This document shows positions 8,277-17,191 of a DNA stretch of 64,000 nt, piece after piece; position 1 is the stretch's first letter; each line of letters starts with the position of its first letter. Below the pieces are notes generated by a model. It saw nothing but the letters and a program-made list of their open reading frames with translations. It ran no database searches and was not told the DNA's origin. The stretch lies in NCBI GenBank assembly GCA_030524055.1, contig JAUNHH010000001.1, forward strand, positions 296,156-360,155, read 5' to 3'. This DNA is from Actinomycetaceae bacterium (lineage in GTDB: Bacteria > Actinomycetota > Actinomycetes > Actinomycetales > Actinomycetaceae). Position numbers and translations under genes: made by a program.

Positions 8277-9856
8277 TAATTTGCTCCTGAGAACTCAGCT
8301 CGACGCGACACAATCCACCGCGCTATTGCATTAACAACCAAGGTGATGGCAAATAGTGCCAGGCCCGTGGCAATCAATGCCGAACGGTTAATTCCTGTTG
8401 CTTCTGGGAATTGCAGGGCAATATTGGCGGCAATGGTTGAATGTTGGCCTGCTTCAAAAATCCCGAAGGAGAATGACGACCCCACGGATAAGACCATGAC
8501 CACTGCCATTGTTTCTCCAAGGGCCCGCCCCAGCCCCAACATGGAGGCCGAGACAATTCCTGACCGTCCAATAGGCAGGACCACCATTCGCACCATTTCC
8601 CAACGGGTAGCCCCCATCGCCAGGGCGGCTTCTTCATAGAGGCGCGGAGTTTGCAGGAAGACTTCGCGGCACACTGAAGTAATAATCGGCAAAACCATCA
8701 CCGCTAAAATCACCGCTGATGAGGCAATTACGCGGCCCGTTGGTGATGCTTCCCCAGAAAAGAGCGGGAACCAGCCCATATTTTGATTGAGCCAATCCCA
8801 TACGGGCTTCAGCATGGGGATCAGGAAAATGGCGCCCCATAAACCGTAGACAACGGAGGGAATAGCTGCCAGCAAATCCACTAAATACCCACAAATGGTC
8901 CGTAGTTTCGCTGGCGCATAATGGCTAATGAACAGAGCAATTCCAATGGATAATGGCACTGCCATTCCCATTGCGAGGGCGGCCGCCAGGATTGTTCCAA
9001 AAATCTGCGGCAGAGTAAATGCCCAAATGCTGACTGGGGTATTAGACCCTTGGACAGTAAAACGCGCCGCAGTATCGGACAGTACTGGCCAGGCCTGCGC
9101 AATCAAAAAGACCGCAACGGCAGCAAGTGTGGCAAGGATGATCAGGGCGGCACTGGTGGAGATATGGCGGAAAAGGAAGTTTCCGAAAACGCCAGTCCCC
9201 CCTGACCATTTCTCATCGCGGGTTGCAACAGCACTATCAGCAGGCTCGCTATCGCGGGTCGCAACAGCACTATCAGCAGGCCTGCTATCACTGGTGGCGC
9301 GCGCCTCGACCTCGTTTGTGGCCGCAGGCGCTACGTCACCATCACTGGCATCATCCGCTGTCACGCCAGTCGTGGCGTTGGCAGAGCCAACGCCACTGGC
9401 AATTCGCTCACTGACAGTGACAGCATCATCCATTGCCCCATCGTTGACGAATGTGTGGCCATAACCGTCCCTGGCCTCATCCGCCCCAGCGCTGACAATG
9501 TCTTCCGCCTCCGCATCATCGGCAAGTGCAGGGGTCCTCTCACTTCCTGCGCTCACCTCCGCATCAGTATGCGAACTACCAGCACCAGAGGGCTGCGAAG
9601 AAGCTTCAACGGTGGCACCACCCGTCGCTGAACGCTTATCCGCAGCACTACTGGTGCCACTTATGACCCCCGCATCCTCACGGGCCTGCCCCGCTGCGCG
9701 AGGCCCGCCCGTGAGTGTTTCTTCGCGCGCTGCCACATCTGCCGATTCTGCGGCAGTTGACAGTTCCTCATCGCGCGTCATGGTGTTCATGAGATTCTCC
9801 CTGAAAGTGCCCTCTGGCACTATCGTTGGTGTCGTTTCCGTTACTTGGGATCTCAC
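8276..9856 (-). CDS. pstC: Phosphate ABC transporter permease PstC with a long acidic N-terminal extension
   Basis: 526 aa; usual PstC proteins are about 300-340 aa. The core begins at FLFRHISTSAALIILATL and has the usual permease segments, including the coupling loop EEAALAMGATRWEMVR and LGRALGETMAVVMVLS. Before it lie about 220 residues of low-complexity Ala/Ser/Asp/Glu sequence. This part includes a 12-residue tandem repeat (ADSAVATRDSEP type, DNA around 9212-9285). The start is GTG 9856, whose GTGA overlaps the pstS stop. That coupling supports the extension being translated. A shorter start cannot be excluded. Confidence 0.88.
   Translation of the reverse strand: MRSQVTETTPTIVPEGTFRENLMNTMTRDEELSTAAESADVAAREETLTGGPRAAGQAREDAGVISGTSSAADKRSATGGATVEASSQPSGAGSSHTDAEVSAGSERTPALADDAEAEDIVSAGADEARDGYGHTFVNDGAMDDAVTVSERIASGVGSANATTGVTADDASDGDVAPAATNEVEARATSDSRPADSAVATRDSEPADSAVATRDEKWSGGTGVFGNFLFRHISTSAALIILATLAAVAVFLIAQAWPVLSDTAARFTVQGSNTPVSIWAFTLPQIFGTILAAALAMGMAVPLSIGIALFISHYAPAKLRTICGYLVDLLAAIPSVVYGLWGAIFLIPMLKPVWDWLNQNMGWFPLFSGEASPTGRVIASSAVILAVMVLPIITSVCREVFLQTPRLYEEAALAMGATRWEMVRMVVLPIGRSGIVSASMLGLGRALGETMAVVMVLSVGSSFSFGIFEAGQHSTIAANIALQFPEATGINRSALIATGLALFAITLVVNAIARWIVSRRAEFSGAN
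9212..9285 (-). repeat. pstC: 36-bp tandem duplication inside pstC
   Basis: Two near-identical 36-base units (12 codons, core PADSAVATRD) lie in the disordered N-terminal extension. Confidence 0.75.
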
Positions 9857-10965
9857 TTAATGGCATCCAAAGCGGCCTGCACCTTAGAGCGCATGTCACC
9901 ACTCAGCGGCGCCGATCCTGCATTTTGAGCTGCCGTATTCTGGCCTTCTTCCGAGACCTGGTAGCCAATAAAGGCCTTGACCAGGGCGGCCTGTGCCGGG
10001 TCAGAGTAGGTAGAGCAGACAATCGAGTAGGAAATCATGACCAGCGGGTAGGAGTTATTCGTTTCAGGAATACGATTCACTTCTACCGCAATATCATTGC
10101 TTTCACGGCCGGACATGGGCTCAGCGGTGTCCGCCGCTGCAGCTGCAGTTTCAGGGGACAGGGTGACGAAGGTGCCGTCCTTTGCCTGCAGGGCAACGAT
10201 TCCGAGGTTGCCTGCCTGGGAGGCGTCAGCGTAGCCAATAGTGCCCTTACCAGCGGTTACTGCCTGGATGACGCCAGCGGTTTTGTCAGCAGATTCTCCG
10301 CCTTCAAGGGGCCATGCTTTGCCGGGCTTGGATGTCCAGTCCGCGGGAGCTGCAGAAGCCAGGTATTCAGTGAAGTTTTCGGTGGTGCCGGATTCATCCG
10401 AGCGGTGCACGGGGGTGATTGCCAGGTCAGGCAGGGTCACGCCCGGGTTGGCGGCGACAATCGCTGGGTCATTCCACTTTGTAATCTTGCCGGAGAAGAT
10501 TTTCGCGATGGTGGCGGCATCCAGGTTCAGCGCGGTGACGCCTTCAAGGTTGAAGACCACAGCAACTGGGGAAATGTAGACGGGTAGCGCCCATGCGGGT
10601 CCGCCGCAACGCTGATTCGCCGCAGCGATTTCTTCGTCTTTCAGGGGCGCATCCGAGCCGGCCCAGGCAACCTGGCCGTCGGTGAATTGGGTGATTCCAG
10701 CGCCGGAGCCAACTGCGTCGTAGGAGACGGTGGCATCTGGGTTGGCAGCTTGGAAGCCTGCTTTCCATGCTTCCATTGCGGCTTCTTGGGAGGACGCTCC
10801 CGCACCGGCCAGTGATCCGCTGACTGCTGTCCCGGATGTGGATGCGCCACTTGCGCTGCCAGCAGAAGCAGGTCCTGCGCCGCCGGCGCATGCGGTGAGT
10901 GCCATAAGAAGGACACCTGTGCCCAGCGCAGTTGCAGCGCGAGCTGTGGTGATGGTCAGAGACAT
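9853..10965 (-). CDS. pstS: Phosphate-binding lipoprotein PstS
   Basis: 370 aa from ATG 10965; an upstream in-frame ATG at 10995 would add ten residues including RRR, and neither has a strong ribosome site. A lipoprotein signal ends at LTAC. A Gly/Ser/Ala linker follows, then the phosphate-binding fold with SYDAVGSGAGITQFTDG, WAGSDAPL, HRSDESGTTENF and GTIGYADASQ. It captures phosphate outside the membrane and hands it to PstC/PstA. It is first in pstSCAB, and its stop overlaps the pstC start. The promoter region carries a PHO-box-like repeat. Confidence 0.93.
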   Translation of the reverse strand: MSLTITTARAATALGTGVLLMALTACAGGAGPASAGSASGASTSGTAVSGSLAGAGASSQEAAMEAWKAGFQAANPDATVSYDAVGSGAGITQFTDGQVAWAGSDAPLKDEEIAAANQRCGGPAWALPVYISPVAVVFNLEGVTALNLDAATIAKIFSGKITKWNDPAIVAANPGVTLPDLAITPVHRSDESGTTENFTEYLASAAPADWTSKPGKAWPLEGGESADKTAGVIQAVTAGKGTIGYADASQAGNLGIVALQAKDGTFVTLSPETAAAAADTAEPMSGRESNDIAVEVNRIPETNNSYPLVMISYSIVCSTYSDPAQAALVKAFIGYQVSEEGQNTAAQNAGSAPLSGDMRSKVQAALDAIK

Positions 10966-11071
10966 GCGTGTGATTCCATTCTGCCGCCGTCTCATGGCGG
11001 CTCATTTCCGTTGGCCGGAACCCCGACCGCCGCTCACGCTAATGACTCAAGATGACGCTCCTCTTGCGCCA

Positions 11072-11100
11072 AGGTAAACATGAGGTAAACGAGGAGTGAA
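11072..11100 (-). promoter_or_regulatory. PHO-box-like triple direct repeat upstream of pstS
   Basis: On the minus strand, TTCACTC, TTTACCT and TTTACCT start exactly 11 bases apart (plus-strand 11094-11100, 11083-11089, 11072-11078). Actinobacterial PhoP/RegX3 sites are 11-base direct repeats of GTTCACC type, and two of these units read GTTTACC. The position, about 110 bases before pstS and next to regX3, fits activation by the neighbouring regulator when phosphate is low. Confidence 0.7.
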
Positions 11101-11112
11101 TAGTGGGTGCAT

Positions 11113-11125
11113 GCCCCGCCCTCGT
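11113..11125 (-). repeat. Dispersed 13-mer, left member of an inverted pair upstream of pstS
   Basis: Exact copy. It pairs with 11197-11209; the flanking bases extend the match to GCCCCGCCCTCGTGAA against TTCACGAGGGCGGGGC. Confidence 0.9.
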
Positions 11126-11196
11126 GAATTACAGACAGGAAAGGGAACATAAGGGCAGGTCAAAGCCGACTTCACGGGGGTAGATTCCCCATTTTC

Positions 11197-11209
11197 ACGA
11201 GGGCGGGGC
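11197..11209 (+). repeat. Dispersed 13-mer, right member of the inverted pair upstream of pstS
   Basis: Exact copy, about 65 bases after the regX3 stop in the direction of transcription. Confidence 0.9.
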
Positions 11210-11275
11210 GCACCAAAAAAAGGCGAATTTCCGCCCCTCGACAACCAGCTATTCACCGCCGTTAACTCGCGCACA

Positions 11276-11971
11276 CTACCCTTCTGTGACGAGTTTGTAG
11301 CCAACTCCGCGCACTGTCAGGAGGCGACGCGGCGCGGTGGGGTCAGGTTCAATTTTGGAGCGCAACCGTTTCACGTGGACGTCCAAAGTTTTCGTATCAC
11401 CCATATAACCCACGCCCCACACGCGATCCAGTAATTGGCTGCGAGTCAGGACCCGATCCGGATTACTTGCAAGGAACTCAAGCAATTCGAATTCGCGAAG
11501 TGGTAGCGACACTTCCCGACCATCAACAGTGACTTCGTGTTTGTCGCTCCATAAACGAATGCCGCCTACTTCAAGATAGTCACTATCCTCGGCGGATTCA
11601 GTGACCTGCGAGCGGGTACGACGCAGAACGGCATTAATACGAGCCAGCACTTCCCTAAAGGAGTAGGGCTTAGAAATATAGTCATCCGCCCCTAGTTCCA
11701 AACCGACAATTCGATCAACCACATCATCTTTAGCGGTCACCATAATGACAGGTAAAGAACTGTCTTTACGCAATTCACTACAGACCTGCGTCCCCGGCAT
11801 TCCTGGCAGCATGAGATCAAGAAGCATGAGGTCATAGTTTCCACTGCGCGCCATTTCTAAACCGGTGATTCCATCAGCAGCTTCAGAAACGTCGAATCCT
11901 TCTCGGCGCAGATTAAAGGCAAGCGGCTCACGGAAAGCGTCTTCGTCCTCAACAATAAGGATGGCGCTCAT
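11276..11971 (-). CDS. regX3: OmpR-family response regulator, RegX3/PhoP-like
   Basis: 231 aa. The receiver domain has the acidic pair ED near residue 9, phospho-acceptor D52 (LLDLMLP) and the lysine in ISKPYS. The C-terminal winged-helix DNA-binding domain ends in LLTVRGVGYKLVTEG, as in the family. It lies directly downstream of a SenX3-like kinase gene and upstream of pstSCAB, matching the mycobacterial/actinobacterial phosphate-sensing arrangement. The probable target is the 11-base repeat site at 11072-11100. Confidence 0.88.
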   Translation of the reverse strand: MSAILIVEDEDAFREPLAFNLRREGFDVSEAADGITGLEMARSGNYDLMLLDLMLPGMPGTQVCSELRKDSSLPVIMVTAKDDVVDRIVGLELGADDYISKPYSFREVLARINAVLRRTRSQVTESAEDSDYLEVGGIRLWSDKHEVTVDGREVSLPLREFELLEFLASNPDRVLTRSQLLDRVWGVGYMGDTKTLDVHVKRLRSKIEPDPTAPRRLLTVRGVGYKLVTEG

Positions 11972-12015
11972 ACTCTTTCCTTCCCCACATCATGTGGCGA
12001 CTCATTGGTGTGCCT

Positions 12016-13158
12016 CTACTGCGTTTTTTCGTCTCCATGCGGGAGGGTAATAGTAAACACCGATCCCACCCCTAATGCTGAGGATACGCTAACTGTGCCG
12101 CCATGACCTAGGACGATATGTTTAACAATGGATAAGCCCAGGCCAGTGCCACCCGTATTTCGTGATCGGGCAGGGTCTACTCGGAAGAAACGCTCGAAAA
12201 TACGGTCGAGATATTCTTCGCCAATACCAATGCCACGGTCTTGGACATGGAGAGAAAATTCTTCTGCGTCGCTGTCAACAGAAATCGTGACAGTACGTCC
12301 AGGGGGTGAATAACGAATGGCATTATCGAGAAGATTTGTCACCGCAGTCAGTAAAAGGCCTTCGTCTCCCCACAGGGTATAGCCGGTCTCACTTGGTGCA
12401 CTAATGTCAATCTGCGCTTTTTTCGCTGCGGCAGTACAGCGGTCAACCGCCCCAGAAATCACGTGGTCAATATTGACTTTCGCAGGCGAGGGCAAAATAT
12501 CGGGCGCTTCTAATTTCGAGAGGTCGATAATGTCTTTCACCAGGGCGGCCAGGCGGTCCGATTCTTTCACCAGCTTTGGCGCAAAGTAGCGGATCGCTTC
12601 GGAGTCATCGGCATTTTCGGCAATGGTTTCGGCCAATAAGCGCACAGTTCCCACCGGCGTTTTTAACTCGTGGGAGACATTATCGGTAAAATCGCGGCGG
12701 CTTTGTTCAATGCGGCGCTGGCGGGTCAAATCCTCCATAAGAACCAAGCAACGGTGCCCCGGCAGTGGTGAGATGGTCACGTGGAAATCCAGAACAGGTG
12801 AATCTTCTGTTTGCGACCGAGGCAGGGATAAATCGACTTTTATTGTCGTTCCCCCATTGCGGGTTTGTTCCACCAGTAGAGCCAGACGCGATTGCATCAA
12901 AATCCCGCCAGAAATCAGGCCTTTCGCATAGGCTCCAGCCCCCGCCCGCAACACTGACCCATCGGAGTCAATGACAATGGCAATATCGGGAATTGCGGCA
13001 AGAATCGCGACAGCATCTCGGCTCAACTGTGCTTTATCTGAGGTGACAGTGTTCCCTTTAACGATTTCCCTTTGGGATTCGCGATAGGAAAGGATGGCAG
13101 CCACGATAACGAGCACAGCCAATCCTGCGACAAGGGCAACGGTAATCACCTCAGACAC
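12016..13158 (-). CDS. senX3: Sensor histidine kinase, SenX3-like
   Basis: 380 aa. One N-terminal membrane segment (ITVALVAGLAVLVIVAAIL) is followed by a PAS-like region (AAIPDIAIVIDSDGSVLRAG). Next is the HisKA dimer domain with phospho-acceptor H163 (DNVSHELKTPVG). The HATPase domain has its N box (NLLDNAIRYS), DRGIGIG and GGTGLGLSIVKHI. There is no large outside domain, as in SenX3, which senses phosphate through the Pst transporter and PhoU. phoU itself is not in this window. It is followed after 44 bases by the regX3-like regulator. Confidence 0.87.
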   Translation of the reverse strand: MSEVITVALVAGLAVLVIVAAILSYRESQREIVKGNTVTSDKAQLSRDAVAILAAIPDIAIVIDSDGSVLRAGAGAYAKGLISGGILMQSRLALLVEQTRNGGTTIKVDLSLPRSQTEDSPVLDFHVTISPLPGHRCLVLMEDLTRQRRIEQSRRDFTDNVSHELKTPVGTVRLLAETIAENADDSEAIRYFAPKLVKESDRLAALVKDIIDLSKLEAPDILPSPAKVNIDHVISGAVDRCTAAAKKAQIDISAPSETGYTLWGDEGLLLTAVTNLLDNAIRYSPPGRTVTISVDSDAEEFSLHVQDRGIGIGEEYLDRIFERFFRVDPARSRNTGGTGLGLSIVKHIVLGHGGTVSVSSALGVGSVFTITLPHGDEKTQ

Positions 13159-13200
13159 ATCTGTACCCTACCGTGTGCCCAGTCGCAGTCTTATGTTTCC

Positions 13201-14328
13201 CTATTGTGCGTCACCGTCATGCAGCGTTTCCGCGGGTGGCCGGAGATATTCCATGAGTCGGCGCGCCTGGGAACGCAAAGAGACTAAAGGCAATGCGCCT
13301 GAGGTTTCAGGAACATTCCCGCCCTCGTATTGTTGTGCGGCGGACACTGCCTTGCGCACCTTCGCGCCAATTGCGGAAAGGACGTTCTTCAGCGGTAAAT
13401 ACCATGCGCTTTTTGTTGGCACCCCATAGCCGTCACTATCGGCGGCAACAATGGAGGAAATAAAGGCGGAAACGCCAGCTCCGGATTCACTTAAATCCAT
13501 CATAATGGCGAGCATTCCGACGAAGCGCGCTAAAGTCTGGTCATCAATATCGTCGGTTTCTTCCAGCAGCGTCTGACCGCCATAGACATAGGACAGTTTT
13601 TGAGCCAGACGGAAGGTATGCAAATAGTGGCGGATAATCTCTTCGGGAATATCCTGAATCTGCGCAACACTGCCGCTGAGCTGGTCAGCAACGAATTCTA
13701 ACGAGAGCCCACGACTTTCCACATCAATCGCATCACTTGCTATTTCATCAAGGTACGCGCTTGGAATTCCAGCAAAAATCGGGGTGCTCACAATAGCTTC
13801 ATCCACCTGCGCCTCTTCCACTCCACGAGCAGAAAGTTCGCTACGGAGGAAATGCTCGCGAGAAATTGCGACTTCTCGCATTCGCAGAACTTTAGAGAGG
13901 AAGTCCAGCGCATAGCGTGCATCCTCATCGTCTTGGATGGCCAGGAGGGCTTGGAGTGATGTTGGGCTTGACGAGGGCGAAGTAGTCCCCCCAATAATGT
14001 GATTACTGAGGGTTTGCCCTTGGGCATTAGACCCAAAGACGGGTGTGGGAATTTCTTTGGACTCCACAGTGGCGACCGCAGTGACACTCACACCCCCCGC
14101 CAGACTTTCTTCCATCTGGTCAGCTTCTGGAGTGGTGCCCTCATTGCCTACATAATCTGCGCTGCCTGCGGCATCGACGCCACCGGGCACAGTTTGGCTC
14201 ATAAAGTCGGTGAACACTGTTGGGCGGTTGCGACGCTCGGCCATTTTTTCGAGGAGCTGCATGGCAAGCCCAGCAGCTCCTTCGGGACGCGGATGGGAGT
14301 GGATGGGAAGTCCAATGTGTGTTGGCAT
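13201..14328 (-). CDS. Hypothetical protein, weak resemblance to EcsC-type proteins
   Basis: 375 aa from ATG 14328. The frame stays open to 14586, but the extra part is Arg/Gly-rich and unsupported. The first ~120 residues are Ser/Thr/Glu-rich and probably disordered. The rest is predicted helical, with ALDFLSKVLRMREVAI, then a segment ending LAQKLSYVYGGQTLL, a hydrophobic LARFVGMLAIMMDLSESG stretch and a final helix pair. The YVYG word after a helix and the overall helical pattern recall the EcsC family, but the match is too weak to name it. It lies 42 bases upstream of senX3 on the same strand and may be co-transcribed with it. Confidence 0.55.
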   Translation of the reverse strand: MPTHIGLPIHSHPRPEGAAGLAMQLLEKMAERRNRPTVFTDFMSQTVPGGVDAAGSADYVGNEGTTPEADQMEESLAGGVSVTAVATVESKEIPTPVFGSNAQGQTLSNHIIGGTTSPSSSPTSLQALLAIQDDEDARYALDFLSKVLRMREVAISREHFLRSELSARGVEEAQVDEAIVSTPIFAGIPSAYLDEIASDAIDVESRGLSLEFVADQLSGSVAQIQDIPEEIIRHYLHTFRLAQKLSYVYGGQTLLEETDDIDDQTLARFVGMLAIMMDLSESGAGVSAFISSIVAADSDGYGVPTKSAWYLPLKNVLSAIGAKVRKAVSAAQQYEGGNVPETSGALPLVSLRSQARRLMEYLRPPAETLHDGDAQ

Positions 14329-14709
14329 GTCAGGCTGCTTTCTTTGGGTGGCGCTGCCTGTGCGTGTGCGCCCCGTCCTCGTGACGGGAATTCCTGTGCT
14401 ACCCCGCAGGACCCCAACGGCACGGAGAAACTCGGGACGCTCCACCGTTCCTACGGCTGTTCCTGCGACCAGCACCCGATCTTCACGCACCTGCGGCTCT
14501 CCTGCTCTGGGCCTGCGCCCACCCTTATGGGTCCCGCCCTGCGCGAGACCTACCATTAGGTAAAGAAATAGCAGTTGAGCTGCCACGATAACTAATCCTG
14601 AGCAGTCTCACTTTCAGGATTACTCGCTTAGTACGCCGAACCTAACCTGGCTTCCTCCGCGCGACACTGCGCAAAATTGCCGGTGCTCACCCACCTCGGG
14701 GTAAGAATC
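14329..14709. other. 380-base gap between hspR and the hypothetical gene
   Basis: It holds a one-mismatch copy of the dispersed 13-mer (14370-14382) and an 8-bp hairpin (14594-14621). The frame of the downstream gene is open through 14586, so part of this interval could be coding if an earlier start is used. Confidence 0.5.
14594..14621 (-). terminator. Hairpin downstream of hspR
   Basis: AATCCTGA and TCAGGATT form a perfect 8-bp stem around a 12-base loop, about 90 bases past the hspR stop. There is no strong T-run. It is the likely end of the chaperone operon. Confidence 0.4.
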
Positions 14710-15306
14710 TCACACTGGACGGACAGTTCCTTCAACGACGCGCACGCCGCTGGGTCCGGCTTCTAATACAGCCTGAACTCTGCGTACTGGCCCTGTGGAC
14801 ATCAGTGTCCAGGGATGCCAGAGGGCAAGTTCGGCACCTTTTGGATCGCGCCGCTGCGCTCCTTGGCGAGCATCGAGACGAATCTCGTCAAAAGAGTAGG
14901 GGCGTTGTCCGCGTTTCATGGGCCTGACTTCGCCGTCAGGGGTGGCGGCAAAAATGCGATCTTGGCGTTGACGCATTTCTTCGAGGCGCACATGGAGGGC
15001 GTCACGTTCGTCTTGGAGGCGTTCAATACGCTCTTGCAACTCTAAAATGCGTCGGATGCCTTCGAGATTAATGCCTTCTTCTTGGCTGAGACGCTGAATT
15101 TCGCGTAATTGTGCGACGTGGCGGCGTGTGTAACGCCGCCCTCGTCCTTTGGTGCGTTCTGGAATGACCAGTCCTAAACGGTCGTATTGACGCAGAGTTT
15201 GGGGGTGCATTCCAGCCAATTCAGCGGCAACGGAGATGACGAAGGTGACTCTGGTTTCGCCAGAGTCACCTCGCGGGCTCCCTCCGTTTCCGGATCGGGC
15301 TGCCAT
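14710..15306 (-). CDS. hspR: MerR-family heat-shock repressor HspR
   Basis: 198 aa. The N-terminal MerR-type helix-turn-helix reads VISVAAELAGMHPQTLRQYDRLGL, followed by the wing (GRGRRYTRRHVAQLREI) and the SQEEGINLEGIRRIL helix that are typical of HspR. A Glu/Arg-rich coiled coil comes next. The C-terminal ~90 residues exceed the usual HspR length and are not recognised. HspR binds HAIR sites with DnaK as co-repressor, and it is the last gene of the dnaK operon it controls. The HAIR-like sites lie in front of dnaK at 19132-19221. Confidence 0.9.
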   Translation of the reverse strand: MAARSGNGGSPRGDSGETRVTFVISVAAELAGMHPQTLRQYDRLGLVIPERTKGRGRRYTRRHVAQLREIQRLSQEEGINLEGIRRILELQERIERLQDERDALHVRLEEMRQRQDRIFAATPDGEVRPMKRGQRPYSFDEIRLDARQGAQRRDPKGAELALWHPWTLMSTGPVRRVQAVLEAGPSGVRVVEGTVRPV

Positions 15307-15308
15307 AG

Positions 15309-16397
15309 TTAGGCCTCCGCTTCTTCATTCAGGGCAATGCGTGCATTACTCACTTCAGTATCCCCGAGAAGTTCGGCAAGCGCCTCCACAGCCTGTTTTT
15401 GTTCGCGATTGAGCCGCGTTGGAACATCAACCTGAATTTCGACGAGAAGGTCACCTGTGTGCTCCCGTGTGGAGACGCCTTCTTTATGAATGCGCAGTAC
15501 TTCACCGGAGGTAGTTCCGGCTGGCACTTTCAGGGAGGTTGTGCCCCCGCTAAAAAGAGGCACCTCGATTTTTGCGCCGAGGGCCGCTTCAGCGAAAGTG
15601 ACGGGGACAGTAATACGCAGGTCATCGTCCTGGCGTGTAAACACCGGGTGTGGGGTGACGTGGACGGTAATCACGAGGTCTCCGGCCTCGCCTCCATGAA
15701 GTCCCGGTTTGCCTTTACCTCGCAGGCGGATTTTTTGCCCGTCTTTCACACCAGCAGGAATGCGGGTTTTCAGTGAACGCCCATCCACTGTCATTTTGAC
15801 GGTGGCGCCACTGAGAGAGCGACGGAAATCCAAGGTGGTGGAGGCGCGTAGGTCACGGCCTTTTTCCGGAGAGGGCGCTGCCCCATAAGGGCCATCGCCA
15901 AAAGCGGGGTTAAAGCCAGCACCGAAACCGCCGCCCCCAAAGCCAGGGCCACCTGGACGGCCGCCTGCCCCTGGCCCTGCCCCCGCAAAGCCGCCACCGA
16001 AAAGTCCGGAAAGGAGGTCGTCATAGTCGGCTTGTCCAGCGCCTCCCGGGGTAGAAAAGCGCACGCGGGAGCCGCCTTGTCCGGAGAACATCGAGCCAAA
16101 GAGGTCTTCAAATCCGCCGGCCCCTGCTCCGCCAGACCCGGCAGAAAAACGAGCCCCTCCCCCGGCCATTGTCCGCAGAGCGTCATATTGTTGGCGCTGC
16201 GTAGGGTCAGAAAGAATGGCGTAGGCTTCGCCGATTTCCTTGAATTTCTCCTCGGCTTTGGCATCGCCGGGGTTTTGATCGGGGTGCCACTTGCGGGCAA
16301 GTTTGCGATAGGCCTTTTTAATCGTTGCGTCATCAGCGTCTTTGGCCACGCCTAGGGTCGCGTAGAAGTCTTTTGTCAGCCAGTCCTGTCCACCCAC
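15309..16397 (-). CDS. dnaJ: DnaJ-family co-chaperone lacking the zinc-finger domain (CbpA/type II)
   Basis: 362 aa. The J domain has the HPD triad at residues 38-40 ([10 protein letters not shown]). A Gly/Phe-rich linker of about 110 residues follows, then the C-terminal substrate-binding and dimer domains ([32 protein letters not shown]). The four CxxCxGxG zinc-binding repeats of type I DnaJ are absent; no cysteine pair is seen. It stimulates DnaK's ATPase. It is downstream of grpE across a 146-base gap with a hairpin, and its start precedes hspR by two bases after its stop. Confidence 0.9.
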   Translation of the reverse strand: MGGQDWLTKDFYATLGVAKDADDATIKKAYRKLARKWHPDQNPGDAKAEEKFKEIGEAYAILSDPTQRQQYDALRTMAGGGARFSAGSGGAGAGGFEDLFGSMFSGQGGSRVRFSTPGGAGQADYDDLLSGLFGGGFAGAGPGAGGRPGGPGFGGGGFGAGFNPAFGDGPYGAAPSPEKGRDLRASTTLDFRRSLSGATVKMTVDGRSLKTRIPAGVKDGQKIRLRGKGKPGLHGGEAGDLVITVHVTPHPVFTRQDDDLRITVPVTFAEAALGAKIEVPLFSGGTTSLKVPAGTTSGEVLRIHKEGVSTREHTGDLLVEIQVDVPTRLNREQKQAVEALAELLGDTEVSNARIALNEEAEA

Positions 16398-16454
16398 GTC
16401 GTGTCACCTCCTTAATCCGTATGAGTTCCCCTGCTGCCGTAAAACAGCTGGGGT

Positions 16455-16506
16455 GGCGGGGCGTCCGCCCTCGTCAATCGAAAAATGAACGAGGGCGAAG
16501 CCCGCC
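16455..16506 (-). terminator. Hairpin built from two inverted copies of the 13-mer core, grpE-dnaJ gap
   Basis: CGCCCTCGT (16466-16474) pairs with ACGAGGGCG (16489-16497). An outer GGCGGG/CCCGCC pair (16455-16460 and 16501-16506) extends the stem. Both inner arms are the 9-base core of the dispersed motif. It may attenuate transcription or stabilise the dnaK-grpE mRNA. Confidence 0.55.
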
Positions 16507-16543
16507 TCAACAACAGTAGCGTCCGCCATGATCTTGGGCCGTT

Positions 16544-17191
16544 TCACTGGGGATTATCCACCAGGACTTTCACAGCCCGCAGAATTTTCTCTCCGCGCCG
16601 ATAGCCCGGCTGGAGAACCTGCGCCACCACAGGATGATCCACCTCCGCAGAGGTTTGCGCCATGAGCGCTTCATGCAGGGTCGGATCAAAATCGTCGCCG
16701 GCCTGCCCGAAACGCTCTAAGGAAAAGCGCGCCATCAGGGTCTCTTCCAATTTGGTGGCAATAGCGGCAAAAGGACCGTCATTGAGATCCCCTGCTGCCC
16801 GAGCCGCGTAAATATCATCGAGCACAGGCAGTAGTGCTTCAATGACATCACTGTGCCCACCATCGCGATAGGCACTGGCAGCCTCTTTCGAGCGGCGCAC
16901 ATAGCCTTTATATTCCTGATCCAGGTTGTACCAGGAGGCATTGGCGCGGGCCAGTTGGTCCTCAAGCTCAGCAATCCGGGTCAGTGCACCCGCAAGTTCG
17001 GAGTCTTCCACCTGGGCTTCAAAGGCACTCATATCAAGGTCGCTGGCGTCACTGCTTTCGACAGTGGCGTTATCCCCAGCGGCCCCGCCCGAGGTGGGCG
17101 CACCCGCACCTGCAGATGCGCTCACCTCGTCAGCAGACGTGCCCTGGTCACCCGATGCGTCAAAAGCATCTGATTCCTGTGGGGATGTCAC
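16544..17191 (-). CDS. grpE: Nucleotide exchange factor GrpE
   Basis: 215 aa from GTG 17191, whose GTGA overlaps the dnaK stop. An acidic, low-complexity N-terminus of about 55 residues precedes the long coiled coil ([33 protein letters not shown]) and the beta-domain, ending [21 protein letters not shown] as in the family. It releases ADP from DnaK. Confidence 0.93.
   Translation of the reverse strand: MTSPQESDAFDASGDQGTSADEVSASAGAGAPTSGGAAGDNATVESSDASDLDMSAFEAQVEDSELAGALTRIAELEDQLARANASWYNLDQEYKGYVRRSKEAASAYRDGGHSDVIEALLPVLDDIYAARAAGDLNDGPFAAIATKLEETLMARFSLERFGQAGDDFDPTLHEALMAQTSAEVDHPVVAQVLQPGYRRGEKILRAVKVLVDNPQ

Larger units (their letters stand above)
10966..11275. other. 310-base pstS control region
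   Basis: It lies between the regX3 end and the pstS start. It contains the PHO-box-like triple repeat (11072-11100) and two oppositely oriented exact copies of the dispersed 13-mer 71 bases apart. No gene is supported here. Confidence 0.7.

Noticed and set aside
9826-10587. Plus-strand frame of 253 codons opposite pstS
   Set aside because: It mirrors the pstS coding sequence and has no supported domain.
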